DNA of 64,000 nucleotides from Micromonospora sp. AMSO31t (GTDB taxonomy: Bacteria > Actinomycetota > Actinomycetes > Mycobacteriales > Micromonosporaceae), in NCBI RefSeq assembly GCF_008868175.1, contig NZ_WBKT01000008.1:1-64000 (forward strand), written 5' to 3'. Position numbers and translations under genes: made by a program. Positions 32,574 through 40,851 of this stretch are shown piece after piece. Within the stretch, counting starts at the first letter, position 1; each line of letters opens with the position of its first letter. A model generated the notes under the pieces. The model saw nothing but the letters and a program-made list of their open reading frames with translations, was not told the origin of the DNA and did not search any database.

Positions 32574-33329
32574 TCAGCGGCCCCGGGTGGCCTTGCAGAT
32601 CTCCACGGGCCGGGCCGGCGCGCCGTCGACCGGCGCCGGGTCCTCGGGCGTGGCGGCGATCCCGCCGGCCGCGATCCGGTCCAGGGTGGCCAGACCGGCC
32701 GCGTCGATCGTGCCGAAGACGGTGTAGTTGGGGCGCAGCGCCGAGTCGGACTGCACCAGGAAGAACTGGCTGCCGTTGGTGTCCGGGCCGGCGTTGGCCA
32801 TGGCCAGGGTGCCCCGGGCGTAGAGGCGGCGGACCCCGGTCGGGTCGGTCGGCGCGGGCGGCAGGTCGGTGGGCAGCTCGTCGGCGTACCGGTAGCCCGG
32901 CCCGCCCTCGCCGGTGCCCGACGGGTCACCGCACTGGAGCACCTTCAGCGTCGGGTACGCGGTGAGCCGGTGGCAGACCGTCCGGTCGTAGAACCGGTGC
33001 CGGGCCAGGTGCAGGAAGCTCTGCACGGTGCACGGGGCCTGCTCGCGGTCGAGGGTCAACCCGATCGGCCCCTGGTTGGTCCGCAACGTGACCCGGACGG
33101 TGCCCCGGTCGGGCGTGCGGCGGGGGTCCGGCGGCAGCGGCACCGGCCGGGCGGCCGGCTCGTCCGGCGTCGGCGTGTACGCGCACGGGCCCTTCGTGGG
33201 CGCCGGCGGGACGGGCGCCGCGGAGGCGGCGACACCTCCGGTGGCGACCAGCGCGGCGGCGACCACCGCCACCCCGGCGAGACGGGCCAGCAGCGGCGGT
33301 GCGGCGTGCGGTCGGGTTTCGCTCGACAC
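32574..33329 (-). CDS. Secreted cyclophilin-type peptidyl-prolyl isomerase
   Basis: A 251-residue exported protein. The N-terminus has a signal-like hydrophobic run (LARLAGVAVVAAALVATGGVA) with an ASA cleavage-type end, then a Pro-rich linker, then a cyclophilin domain: VTLRTNQGPIGLTLDREQAP, TVQSFLHLARHRFYDRTVCH, GYRYADELP, GTLAMANAGPDTNGSQFFLV and YTVFGTIDAAGLATLDRIA. It catalyses prolyl cis-trans isomerisation outside the membrane, helping exported proteins fold. The Cys-containing loop (VLQCGDPSGTGEGGPGY) is usual for this group. GTG 33329 has GGGAGGA upstream and gives the complete signal peptide; longer starts do not. Confidence 0.87.
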   Translation of the reverse strand: MSSETRPHAAPPLLARLAGVAVVAAALVATGGVAASAAPVPPAPTKGPCAYTPTPDEPAARPVPLPPDPRRTPDRGTVRVTLRTNQGPIGLTLDREQAPCTVQSFLHLARHRFYDRTVCHRLTAYPTLKVLQCGDPSGTGEGGPGYRYADELPTDLPPAPTDPTGVRRLYARGTLAMANAGPDTNGSQFFLVQSDSALRPNYTVFGTIDAAGLATLDRIAAGGIAATPEDPAPVDGAPARPVEICKATRGR

Positions 33330-33523
33330 GTGGGTCCTCCCTGGACTCGTGGTACCAGAAAGACCGGAGTCTATGGAGGTGCCGAACGGATGTCGATGAC
33401 GGTCGACGCCGCGCGCCGCGGCCGACGCGGCTCCGCGCACCACGGGCCGGCGACCGGCGCCCCGAAAGGTGACATGATGGCGCCGACCAGGCCGGTGCTC
33501 CAGGCGAGAAAGCGTGGCTGTCC

Positions 33524-33847
33524 ATGGCGTCCTTCCAGGCGAGGACCTCCCGCGAACCGGGACGGACGGTGGTCCGGCTGGCCGGCGAGTGCGACCTGGC
33601 CGCCCGGGAACGGCTGACCGGCACGCTGCTGGCCGCCGTGGACGGCGCTCCGGTCGTGGTGGTCGACCTGGCCGCGGTCGACTTCCTCGACTCCACCGGC
33701 ATCCACGCGCTGGTGGCGGCGCACCACCGGGCGCGGGCGGCGGACGGCCGGCTCTACCTGGTCAACGCCGCCGGGGCGGTGGCCGCCCTGCTGGCGCTGA
33801 CCGGCGTCGGCGACCTGCTCCGGCACCCCGGGGAGACGGCCGGCTGA
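33524..33847 (+). CDS. STAS-domain anti-anti-sigma factor
   Basis: A 107-residue single STAS domain. VVRLAGECDLAARERLTGTL and VVVVDLAAVDFLDSTGIHAL are the typical strands; D56-S57-T58-G59 is the phosphorylation site region, so the protein can be switched by an anti-sigma kinase and a PP2C phosphatase. The adjacent convergent gene encodes exactly such a phosphatase, 22 bases from its stop. Actinobacteria have many such paralogues; the cognate sigma factor cannot be told. The ribosome site is weak (GAGAAAG). Confidence 0.85.
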   Translation: MASFQARTSREPGRTVVRLAGECDLAARERLTGTLLAAVDGAPVVVVDLAAVDFLDSTGIHALVAAHHRARAADGRLYLVNAAGAVAALLALTGVGDLLRHPGETAG

Positions 33848-33869
33848 TCCGTCCGGCCGCCGCGGACGG

Positions 33870-35429
33870 TCAGGGCAGCACGCGGACGGCCAGGGTGCAG
33901 GTGTCGTCGTCCGGGCTGGGCCGGTGCAGGGCGTCGCGCAGCCGGGCCAGGGATCCTGCCCCCGGCCGGCCGGAGAGCGCCGCCAGGGCCGAACGGACCT
34001 CCGCCAACCGGTCCCCGGGGCTCCCGGCGCGGCGTTCCGTCAGCCCGTCGGTGTAGAGCAGCAGCACGTCGTCGCCGCGCAGCTCGGTGGTGACCACCGG
34101 GTAGCGGGCGGCGGGGTCGGCGCCCAGCAGCATCCCGGCGGGCCGGCCGAGGTCGCCGGTCGCCCCCGCCCGGGACAGCATCGGCAGCGGGTGCCCGGCC
34201 CGCGCCCAGGCCAGGCGCCGGGTCGCCGGGTCGAAGACGGCGAGCACCGCGGTGCCGGTGATCGCCAGTTGGCCGCAGAGCCGGTTCAGGTGCCCGAGCA
34301 GCGCCGCCGGCTCGCGGATGCCGATCGACAGCCAGGCGACCAGCGCGAAACGCAGGTGCGCCATGCCGCTGGCCGCCTCCAGCCCGTGCCCGGCCACGTC
34401 GCCGACCGCCAGCACGACCGACCCGTCCGGCAGCGTCTCGGCGTGGTACCAGTCCCCACCGACCCGCAGGGCGCTCTCCGCCGGAAGGTAGCCGACCAGC
34501 ACCTCCAGGCCGGCCAGGGCGACCGGCTCGCGGGGCACCGGTTGGATGAGGTTCTGGAGCTGCCCGGCGAGGCGGTGCTCGGCCAGCGCGGTGGTCTCCC
34601 GGGTCCGCAACTGGTCGTGGAGCTGTTCGATGGCGCTCCGGGAGTTCTCCCGCACGGTCACGTCCTGGACCACCGCGTAGACCTTCACCGGCGCGCCGCC
34701 CTCGTCGCGGGCCACGTCGGACAGGATCCGCAGGTGCTTGACGGTCCCGCCCGCGCGGAACCGCACCGTGACGTCGGAGGCCGCGCCGCTGTCCAGCGTC
34801 TGCCAGGCGGCCTCCCGCAGGCCCTGGTCGGCGGGAAGGAGCGCGGCGCCCTGGTCGGCCCGGGACATCGGCCCGAGCGCCGGGTCCCGCTCGAAGATGC
34901 GGTACATCCCCGGTGACCACTCGCTGCGACCGGTGACCAGGTCGTACTCCGCCCAGCCCAGGCTGCCCAGCAGTTCCGTGCGGGCCAGCCGGAGGCGGTG
35001 CTCGTCGAGCCGCTGCCACCAGACCAGCAGGCCGCCCAGCACCCGGTGCACGCTCACGTCGAAGGCCGAGTCGGCGACGACGCCCGCGCCGTGGCCGGCG
35101 TACCGGAAGTCGGGCAGGTGGGCGGGCTCCCCGGTGGCGAGCACCTGGTGGTACGCCTGCCACAGCGGGCCGGCGACCATGCCGGGATACAGCGTGCTGA
35201 GCGGTTGGCCGACCCGCCCGGCGCCCCGGCCGTGGACGTCGCGCCCCTGCGCGCTGACGGCGGCCACCAGGAAGTCGGCCACCGCGCCGTCCGGCGCCCG
35301 CACCGGCAGCAGCCAGGTGCACCCCGCCGGGATCGTCGCCAGCACCTGCCGGAGCGCCGCCACCACGGGATCGGCGGTCGACGGGGCCGCCGGCTCGGCG
35401 GGCGCGTGCGGCACGGCCTCGTCTGCCAT
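33870..35429 (-). CDS. PP2C-type (SpoIIE/RsbU) phosphatase with PAS-like sensor region
   Basis: A 519-residue protein. Residues about 20-130 and 155-265 look like PAS/GAF-type sensor segments (PVRAPDGAVADFLVAAVS; SEWSPGMYRIFERDP, VTVRFRAGGTVKHLRILSD, VYAVVQDVTVREN). A helical linker (about 270-300) leads to a SpoIIE-type PP2C domain with metal motifs GGDWYHAE, GDVAGHGLEA, LLLYTDGLTERR and the final DDDTCTLAV. It would dephosphorylate a STAS partner such as the neighbouring convergent protein. ATG lies six bases after TAGGCT on the minus strand, so the mRNA is probably leaderless. Confidence 0.87.
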   Translation of the reverse strand: MADEAVPHAPAEPAAPSTADPVVAALRQVLATIPAGCTWLLPVRAPDGAVADFLVAAVSAQGRDVHGRGAGRVGQPLSTLYPGMVAGPLWQAYHQVLATGEPAHLPDFRYAGHGAGVVADSAFDVSVHRVLGGLLVWWQRLDEHRLRLARTELLGSLGWAEYDLVTGRSEWSPGMYRIFERDPALGPMSRADQGAALLPADQGLREAAWQTLDSGAASDVTVRFRAGGTVKHLRILSDVARDEGGAPVKVYAVVQDVTVRENSRSAIEQLHDQLRTRETTALAEHRLAGQLQNLIQPVPREPVALAGLEVLVGYLPAESALRVGGDWYHAETLPDGSVVLAVGDVAGHGLEAASGMAHLRFALVAWLSIGIREPAALLGHLNRLCGQLAITGTAVLAVFDPATRRLAWARAGHPLPMLSRAGATGDLGRPAGMLLGADPAARYPVVTTELRGDDVLLLYTDGLTERRAGSPGDRLAEVRSALAALSGRPGAGSLARLRDALHRPSPDDDTCTLAVRVLP

Positions 35430-35435
35430 GCCGGC

Positions 35436-35441
35436 AGCCTA
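35436..35441 (-). promoter_or_regulatory. -10 hexamer TAGGCT, leaderless start for 35429
   Basis: On the minus strand TAGGCT ends six bases before the ATG of the PP2C gene. Confidence 0.5.
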
Positions 35442-35506
35442 GCCAGCTCCGGAGCCCCACGGTGGATCCGGAATCCGCCCGTTTCCGGGAGTGGGCCGCC
35501 GGTGCG

Positions 35507-36727
35507 TCACTGGGCCGGGGACGGCTGCTCCGGTGGGCGGCCGGCCGCGTTCCGGGCGTCGGCGACGGCGACGCCCAGCAGGACCAGCAGCGCCACGACC
35601 GCGGCGGCCAGCGGCGCGGCGAGGTACAGGGGCGCGGCGGCGACCGCCAAGGCGGCGATGGCCACGACCCGCCGGATCGAGAGCCGGTCGAACACCACCC
35701 GTTCCAAGCGGATGCGCCCGTACAGGAAGAACGCCGGCCCGCCGAGGATCACGGCCAGCCAGGCCGGTTCGGGCCGCCCGACGGGATGCTCCATGACGAC
35801 CTCGAACCCGACGGCCGTGGCCACGATCCCGATCACCATGACGATGTGCGCGACACCGGTGGCGCGGCCGGCGGCCAGCCGGTCTCCCGCGGCGGCCACC
35901 GCCTCGGCGAGGACCTGGCCGGAGCGGTAGAAGTAGATGCGCCACATGAGCACCGTCGAGACGTACGCGATCACCAGCGTGGCCGCGGTGTCCGGGCCGA
36001 TCGGATGGTTGGTAAAGGTGATGCCGACGGCCAGGACGGCCTCGCCGAGGGCGATCAACAGCAGCTGCTGGTAGCGCTCCGGCAGGTGGTGGCGGCTGTC
36101 CATGGCCCAGGCGCTCACCGGCGGGCGGGCCATGCCCGGCACCGGCCACCGGAGCTGAGCGGCGACGATGTCCACGGTCACCGCGATCCCCCACAGCGCG
36201 GCCCGGGCGTTGCCGCTGGCGGCCGCGCCGGCGACCCAGAGCACCGCCCCGCCGCCGCACCAGAGCAGCGAGCGCAGGTAGAGCCGGCCGAGCGGGTGAA
36301 CCCGCAGGCTCGGCAGGAGGACGAGCGGCCGGCCGCAGAGCAGGAGCACGTACGGCAGCACGAACGCCCAGCCCCGGCCGATGAAGGCGGCCGGCAGGGA
36401 CGCCGCCATCACCAGCAGGCCGAAGGCGCTGACCAGCACGAGCCACTGGATCCTGCGGCGGCGGGGGTCGAACCAGCTGGTGATGTGCGCGGTGGTGATC
36501 CACAACCAGATCAGCGGCATCGCCAGCACCAGCAGGTAGGTCAGCGACCGCCAGCGGACGACCGGGTCGTCGGCGATGATGTCGCGGACCACACGAGTCA
36601 CGACACCGGACAGGGCGAACACGAGCACCAGGTCGACGAAGAGTTCCAGGAAGTTGGCCTGCCGCACGTCCTCACGCCGTTCCAGCAGGTCCCGGCCGCC
36701 CCCCGCCCGAAGTCCCATGCGGCTCAT
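35507..36727 (-). CDS. Low-temperature-requirement A (LtrA) family membrane protein
   Basis: A 406-residue polytopic protein with about ten membrane helices. Family signatures are QANFLELFVDLVLVFALSGV at the N-terminus, LPLIWLWITTAHITSWFDP-like second region, ALGEAVLAVGITF in the middle (the family has a conserved E-x-x-x-x-x-G) and RIYFYRSGQVLAE. LtrA was named for growth of Listeria at low temperature; its transport or signalling role is not known. It starts 116 bases from the divergent erythromycin-esterase-like gene. Confidence 0.85.
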   Translation of the reverse strand: MSRMGLRAGGGRDLLERREDVRQANFLELFVDLVLVFALSGVVTRVVRDIIADDPVVRWRSLTYLLVLAMPLIWLWITTAHITSWFDPRRRRIQWLVLVSAFGLLVMAASLPAAFIGRGWAFVLPYVLLLCGRPLVLLPSLRVHPLGRLYLRSLLWCGGGAVLWVAGAAASGNARAALWGIAVTVDIVAAQLRWPVPGMARPPVSAWAMDSRHHLPERYQQLLLIALGEAVLAVGITFTNHPIGPDTAATLVIAYVSTVLMWRIYFYRSGQVLAEAVAAAGDRLAAGRATGVAHIVMVIGIVATAVGFEVVMEHPVGRPEPAWLAVILGGPAFFLYGRIRLERVVFDRLSIRRVVAIAALAVAAAPLYLAAPLAAAVVALLVLLGVAVADARNAAGRPPEQPSPAQ

Positions 36728-36808
36728 CGTCGCCCGGACCGGGCCGTTCCACCGGCGGGATCGGCGCCCGCCACCCGCAGGGAGGCCGGGCGCGTCCCCG
36801 GCGGCGGG

Positions 36809-36833
36809 GCATGGCGCGCGCGGCAGCGGGTAC
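36809..36833 (+). promoter_or_regulatory. SigB-like promoter candidate GCAT-N15-GGGTAC
   Basis: GCAT (36809-36812) and GGGTAC (36828-36833) are 15 bases apart and nine bases before the ATG at 36843. GGGTAC also occurs by chance in such DNA, so support is modest. Confidence 0.35.
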
Positions 36834-36842
36834 GGCGCCGGG

Positions 36843-38126
36843 ATGGGACGCTACGACGACGAGGTGGCCGCGCTGGCGACCCCGCTGACCGGCCCGGACA
36901 GCCTGGACGCGCTGCTGGACCGGGTCGGCGACGCCCGGGTGGTGATGCTCGGCGAGGCCACCCACGGCACGCACGAGTTCTACACCTGGCGGGCGGCCGT
37001 CACCCGCCGGCTCGTCGACGAGCAAGGCTTCTCGTTCGTCGCCGTGGAGGGCGACTGGCCCGACTGCGACCGGGTGGACCGCAGCGTCCGCTGCCGCCCC
37101 GAGGCGCCGGCCGACCCGCGCGCGGCCCTGGCGGCGTTCGAGCGGTGGCCGACCTGGATGTGGGCGAACGAGGAGGTCGCCGACTTCACCCGCTGGCTGC
37201 GGGACCGCAACGCGCGGGTGGGCGAGGCCGAGCGGGTCGGCTTCCACGGCCTGGACGTCTACTCGCTCTGGGAGTCGCTCCGGGAGATCCTCACCTGGCT
37301 GCGCGAGCACGACCCCGAGCAGGTGCCGGCCGCGCTTGCCGCGTACCGCTGCTTCGAGCCGTACGACGAGGACCCCCAGCAGTACGCCCTCGCGACCCGC
37401 CTGGTCCCGCACCGCTGCGAGGAGGAGGTGGTCGCGCTGCTGGCCGGGCTGCGCGAGCGGGCGGCGGCCGGGGGGCCAGAGCACTTCGGCGCGTGGCAGA
37501 ACGCCGAGGTGGCGGCCGGCGCCGAGCGCTACTACCGGGCGATGGTCCGGGGCGGACGGGAGTCGTGGAACGTCCGCGACCGGCACATGGACGACACCCT
37601 CGGCCGGCTCCTGGACCACTACGGCCCCGGCGCCCGGGCGGTGGTCTGGGCGCACAACACCCATGTCGGTGACGCCCGGGCCACGGACATGGCCGACGCG
37701 GGTGAGGTCAACATCGGCCAGCTGGCCCGGGAGCGGTACGGGCCGGAGCGGGTGGTGCTGGTCGGTTTCGGCACCCACTCCGGCACGGTCACCGCCGGGG
37801 CGGCCTGGGGCGCGCCCATGGAGACGATGACCGTCCCGCCGGCACGCCGCCACACGCTGGAGGACGCCCTGCACGCCGCCGCCCCGGACCGGGCGCTGCT
37901 GGTCTTTCCCCGCGACGGCCGGCCCGACCTCCTGACCCACGAGATCGACCACCGGGCCATCGGCGTGGTCTACCACCCGCAGCGGGAGAGCCAGGGCAAC
38001 TACGTGCCCACCGTGCTCGGGGACCGCTACGACGCCTTCTGCTGGTTCGACACCTCCCGGGCGGTCCGGCCGCTGCCCACCCGGCCGGCGCCCGCCGAGG
38101 CCGAGACCTGGCCGTCCGGCGTCTGA
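36843..38126 (+). CDS. Erythromycin esterase family protein
   Basis: A 427-residue protein of the erythromycin esterase superfamily. The N-terminal GEATHGTHEFY motif gives Glu38, His41 and His44; VAVEGDW gives Glu69; FHGLDVYSLWESL and VVWAHNTHVGDARATDM supply the remaining conserved His and polar residues. Ere enzymes open the macrolide lactone ring, but most genomic members of this superfamily have no shown macrolide activity, so resistance is only a possibility. No signal peptide. The start, which gives MGRYDDEVAALATPL, lies nine bases after a GGGTAC element. Confidence 0.85.
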   Translation: MGRYDDEVAALATPLTGPDSLDALLDRVGDARVVMLGEATHGTHEFYTWRAAVTRRLVDEQGFSFVAVEGDWPDCDRVDRSVRCRPEAPADPRAALAAFERWPTWMWANEEVADFTRWLRDRNARVGEAERVGFHGLDVYSLWESLREILTWLREHDPEQVPAALAAYRCFEPYDEDPQQYALATRLVPHRCEEEVVALLAGLRERAAAGGPEHFGAWQNAEVAAGAERYYRAMVRGGRESWNVRDRHMDDTLGRLLDHYGPGARAVVWAHNTHVGDARATDMADAGEVNIGQLARERYGPERVVLVGFGTHSGTVTAGAAWGAPMETMTVPPARRHTLEDALHAAAPDRALLVFPRDGRPDLLTHEIDHRAIGVVYHPQRESQGNYVPTVLGDRYDAFCWFDTSRAVRPLPTRPAPAEAETWPSGV

Positions 38127-38138
38127 CCGACGTTCGGG

Positions 38139-39224
38139 TCACCTGACGTGGGTGAGGAAGAAGTCCCGGACGTCCTCGGCGAGCAGGTCCGGCACCTCCA
38201 TCGCGGCGAAGTGGCCGCCGCGGTCGAATTCCGACCAGTGCCTGATGTCGTACAGCCGCTCGGCCAGCGGTCGCACCGACCGGGTGATGTCGTGTGCGAA
38301 CACCGCCACGCCGACCGGCACCTGGCACGGCAGGGCCCGCCCCCGCGCCGCGTCGTGGTGCAGCCGGGCCGAGGACGCCGCGGTGGCGGTCAGCCAGTAC
38401 AGCGAGATGTCGGTGAGCATCCGGTCGTCGCTGACCGGTGAGCGGGGATCCGTCCACTGCGCGAAGCGCTCGGCGATCCAGACCAGCTGGCCGACCGGCG
38501 AGTCGGTCAACGCGTACCCGATGGTCTGTGGGGTGAGGGCCTGTAGCGCCTGGTACGGCGGGCGGTTCGCCATCAGCTGCCGGACGGTGTCCAGCCGGGC
38601 CTCGTCCGTTTCGGACAGTTCGATGTCGGCCTCCGGGTCCGGCCGGGTCGGCAGGTAGTTGACGTGCGCGCCGACGACCTGCTCGGGCGCCACCGCGCCG
38701 AGCGCCAGTGAGATGCCCGCGCCGAAGTCGCCGCCCTGGGCTCCGTAGCGCTCGTATCCGAGGCGGCGCATGAGTTCGGCCCAGGCCCGCGCGATCCGGA
38801 AGGCATCCCAGCCGCGCTCGTGGGTCGGCCCGGAGAAGCCGTAACCCGGGATGGACGGCACCACCAGGTGGAAGTCCCGGGACAGCGGCTCGATCACGTC
38901 GAGGAACTCCAGGAACGAACCGGGCCAGCCGTGGGTGAGGATCAGCGCGAGCGCGTCCGGTTTCGACGACCGGACGTGGACGAAGTGGATGTTCTGGCCG
39001 TCGATCTCCGTGGTGAAGTGCGGTAGCTCGTTGAGCTCGGCCTCGTGCGCGCGCCAGTCGTAGCCGGTGCGCCAGTATTCGGCCAGTTCCTTGAGCCGGG
39101 CCAACGGGAAGCCGTAGTCCCACCCGGCGTCGGCGACCTCGTTGGGCCAGCGGGTGCGCGCGAGCCGGTCGGTCAGGTCGTCGAGGTCGGCCTGGGGGAT
39201 GTCGATGCGGAACGGCTTGATCAT
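38139..39224 (-). CDS. Epoxide hydrolase with EHN domain
   Basis: A 361-residue alpha/beta hydrolase with the N-terminal epoxide hydrolase (EHN) lid: [20 protein letters not shown] and [30 protein letters not shown] is the oxyanion motif, GGDFGAG places the nucleophile Asp166, and a His near the end ([12 protein letters not shown]) completes the site, so hydrolysis of epoxides is likely. ATG 39224 has GGAG seven bases upstream and is preferred to ATGs at 39245 and 39254, which lie close to the operator region. It is divergent from a MarR gene with a perfect inverted repeat between, so it is the probable regulated target. Confidence 0.88.
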   Translation of the reverse strand: MIKPFRIDIPQADLDDLTDRLARTRWPNEVADAGWDYGFPLARLKELAEYWRTGYDWRAHEAELNELPHFTTEIDGQNIHFVHVRSSKPDALALILTHGWPGSFLEFLDVIEPLSRDFHLVVPSIPGYGFSGPTHERGWDAFRIARAWAELMRRLGYERYGAQGGDFGAGISLALGAVAPEQVVGAHVNYLPTRPDPEADIELSETDEARLDTVRQLMANRPPYQALQALTPQTIGYALTDSPVGQLVWIAERFAQWTDPRSPVSDDRMLTDISLYWLTATAASSARLHHDAARGRALPCQVPVGVAVFAHDITRSVRPLAERLYDIRHWSEFDRGGHFAAMEVPDLLAEDVRDFFLTHVR

Positions 39225-39267
39225 GTCTCGACTCCAGCGATTCATTCGCCGCATGAATGTTTATACG

Positions 39268-39294
39268 GCTAACGTTTGAAGCCCGAACGTTAGC
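39268..39294. promoter_or_regulatory. Inverted repeat GCTAACGTT-N9-AACGTTAGC, MarR operator candidate
   Basis: GCTAACGTT (39268-39276) and AACGTTAGC (39286-39294) are perfect 9-base arms 18 bases apart centre to centre, the spacing expected for a dimeric winged-helix regulator. CGTTAG recurs at 39300-39305. The site is in the divergent region between the epoxide hydrolase and the MarR gene. Confidence 0.75.
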
Positions 39295-39322
39295 ACAATC
39301 GTTAGTCGTCCGAACGGTTCGT

Positions 39323-39328
39323 TACACT
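39323..39328 (+). promoter_or_regulatory. -10 hexamer TACACT, leaderless start for the MarR gene
   Basis: TACACT ends six bases before the ATG at 39335 and lies downstream of the palindrome, so binding there could block transcription. Confidence 0.45.
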
Positions 39329-39334
39329 CCTCAC

Positions 39335-39814
39335 ATGCCGACCTCCGCCGAGAAGACGCCCGCCCGGTGGGAGAGCCTGCCCAGCTGGCTGCTCACCCAG
39401 ACCGCCAACCACGCGCACCGCCTGGTGGCCGAGGCGTTCTCCTCCGTCGGCGCCCGCGGCTACCACTACCGCCTGCTGGCGACCCTGGAGGAGTGCGGCC
39501 CGGCCAGCCAGGCCGCACTGGGCCGCCGCAGCGGCATCCACCTCAGCGACATGGTCGCGGCCGTCAACGAACTCGCCGACCGCGAACTGGTCGAGCGCGC
39601 CCCGGACCCCTCCGACCGGCGGCGGAACATCATCTCGCTGACCGCCGCCGGCAAGCGGCAGCTGCGGCAACTGGAGAAGAAGCTGGCCGCGGGTCAGGAC
39701 GAACTGCTGGCTCCGCTGTCACCCGAGGAGCGACAGCGGTTTACCGAGCTGCTGTCCAGGCTGCTGGACCACCACACCCGGCGAACCGGCACCCCGGACG
39801 AGCCCTGGCGCTGA
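39335..39814 (+). CDS. MarR family transcriptional regulator
   Basis: A 159-residue winged-helix regulator. ARGYHYRLLATLEECGPASQ begins the DNA-binding domain, ALGRRSGIHLSDMVAAVNEL is the recognition helix region and LVERAPDPSDRRRNIISLTAAG is the wing with its D-x-R-x-x-x-v-x-L-T motif. The helical ends form the dimer interface. It probably represses itself and the divergent epoxide hydrolase through the 39268-39294 inverted repeat; a small-molecule substrate of the hydrolase may be the inducer (inference). ATG 39335 follows a TACACT hexamer. Confidence 0.9.
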   Translation: MPTSAEKTPARWESLPSWLLTQTANHAHRLVAEAFSSVGARGYHYRLLATLEECGPASQAALGRRSGIHLSDMVAAVNELADRELVERAPDPSDRRRNIISLTAAGKRQLRQLEKKLAAGQDELLAPLSPEERQRFTELLSRLLDHHTRRTGTPDEPWR

Positions 39815-39823
39815 CCCGTGGCG

Positions 39824-39848
39824 GTGTAGCGGCGGATCCGCCGGGTAG
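39824..39848 (+). promoter_or_regulatory. SigB-like promoter candidate GTGT-N15-GGGTAG
   Basis: GTGT (39824-39827) and GGGTAG (39843-39848) are 15 bases apart, nine bases before the GTG at 39858. Confidence 0.4.
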
Positions 39849-39857
39849 GCGCACCGG

Positions 39858-40352
39858 GTGAGCGACTGGCAGAGGCTGCTGGTGCCCGACACGCCGCTGT
39901 GGGAGATCGCGGTGCGGGGCAGCGCGATCTATCTGGCGCTGTTCTTCCTCCTGCGGGTGCTCCTGAAGCGCGAGAGCGGCAGCACCGGCATGACCGACCT
40001 GCTGGTCATCGTGCTGATCGCCGACGCCGCCCAGAACGCCATGGCGGCCGACTACACCTCGATCACGGACGGAGTGGTGCTGGTCGCCGTGATCATCGGA
40101 TGGGCGTACCTGCTCGACCTGCTGGCGTACCGCTTTCCCGCCGTGGCCCGGATCATCCAGCCGGGGTCCCTCGTGCTGGTGCGCGACGGGCGCATGCTGC
40201 GCCGCAACATGCGCCGCGAGCTGGTCACCGAGGACGAGCTGTACGCCCAGCTCCGGCAGCAGGGCGTCGAGGACCTCACCGACGTGAAGGAGGTCCGGAT
40301 GGAGTCGCAGGGCCAGTTCAGCGTCATCACGCGCGGCGGCGGGCGCCGGTGA
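39858..40352 (+). CDS. DUF421 (YetF-like) membrane protein
   Basis: A 164-residue DUF421 protein. Three membrane helices lie in the first half (EIAVRGSAIYLALFFLLRVLL, MTDLLVIVLIADAAQNAM, VVLVAVIIGWAYLLDLLAY), followed by a small soluble domain (VARIIQPGSLVLVRDGRMLRRNMRRELVTEDELYAQLRQQG). R-x-x-L-x-x-E-L is the family signature. YetF-like proteins are often under stress sigma control in Gram-positives, and a GNNT-N15-GGGTA element precedes this gene, but function is unknown. A hairpin and then a 52-residue gene follow. Confidence 0.88.
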   Translation: MSDWQRLLVPDTPLWEIAVRGSAIYLALFFLLRVLLKRESGSTGMTDLLVIVLIADAAQNAMAADYTSITDGVVLVAVIIGWAYLLDLLAYRFPAVARIIQPGSLVLVRDGRMLRRNMRRELVTEDELYAQLRQQGVEDLTDVKEVRMESQGQFSVITRGGGRR

Positions 40353-40368
40353 GGGCAGCGGCCGTTTG

Positions 40369-40387
40369 TTCCCGGCCGGTCCGGGAA
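40369..40387 (+). terminator. Small hairpin after DUF421 gene
   Basis: TTCCCGG (40369-40375) pairs with CCGGGAA (40381-40387) around five bases. Confidence 0.35.
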
Positions 40388-40444
40388 GCCGATGCCGGAG
40401 TGGCGCGCGGAGCCGCCCGCGCCAGCCCACGGAGGGAGCTCGAC

Positions 40445-40603
40445 ATGGGTGACCGCGATCGGTTGCACGAGCTGCGGCAGCAGGCCCACAACGCGGGCAT
40501 CGAGGGGAACTCCAAGATGTCCGAGGAGCAGTTGCGCGACGCGCTGCGGCGGGTCGGCAAGGGGGAACGCCCGCAGATGGCGAAGGAACACGCCAGGCGG
40601 TGA
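40445..40603 (+). CDS. Small SAP/Rho-N-like protein of 52 residues
   Basis: A 52-residue hydrophilic basic protein. LHELRQQAHNAGIEGNSKMS and EEQLRDALRRVGKG resemble the helix-extended-loop-helix of SAP or Rho N-terminal domains, which bind nucleic acids. GGAGGGAGC precedes the ATG, and a perfect hairpin follows the stop, so the unit looks like a real gene. It follows the DUF421 gene by 92 bases and may share its transcript. Similar small Rho-N-like proteins are found in stress clusters, but role here is unknown. Confidence 0.65.
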   Translation: MGDRDRLHELRQQAHNAGIEGNSKMSEEQLRDALRRVGKGERPQMAKEHARR

Positions 40604-40608
40604 CCATC

Positions 40609-40638
40609 GGGCGCCGGCACCCACTGGTGCCGGCGCCC
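40609..40638 (+). terminator. Strong hairpin terminator
   Basis: GGGCGCCGGCACC (40609-40621) pairs perfectly with GGTGCCGGCGCCC (40626-40638) around CACT, just after the 52-residue gene. Confidence 0.8.
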
Positions 40639-40851
40639 GCCGTCAGCCGAGCGTGATCTGGGCGCTCCCGTACGTAATATGAACGGCTGGTTAACGACTC
40701 GTCTCTTGACTGCCGGTTGATGCAGGTCATTGAATTTCGACGTGGTGAGCTGCCTCATCCGAGTGGCGTCCACACCGGCGGTCGGCGCGATCCCGCCGGC
40801 TGAACGACGCCGTGCCCGCACGGCTGCGGGCGACCGAGGGCCGGGAGCACG

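Noticed and set aside
40703..40736. TTGACT followed by an AT-rich segment as promoter for the GGDEF gene
   Set aside because: No -10-like hexamer at 16-18 bases with TANNNT; region noted as probable but not assigned.
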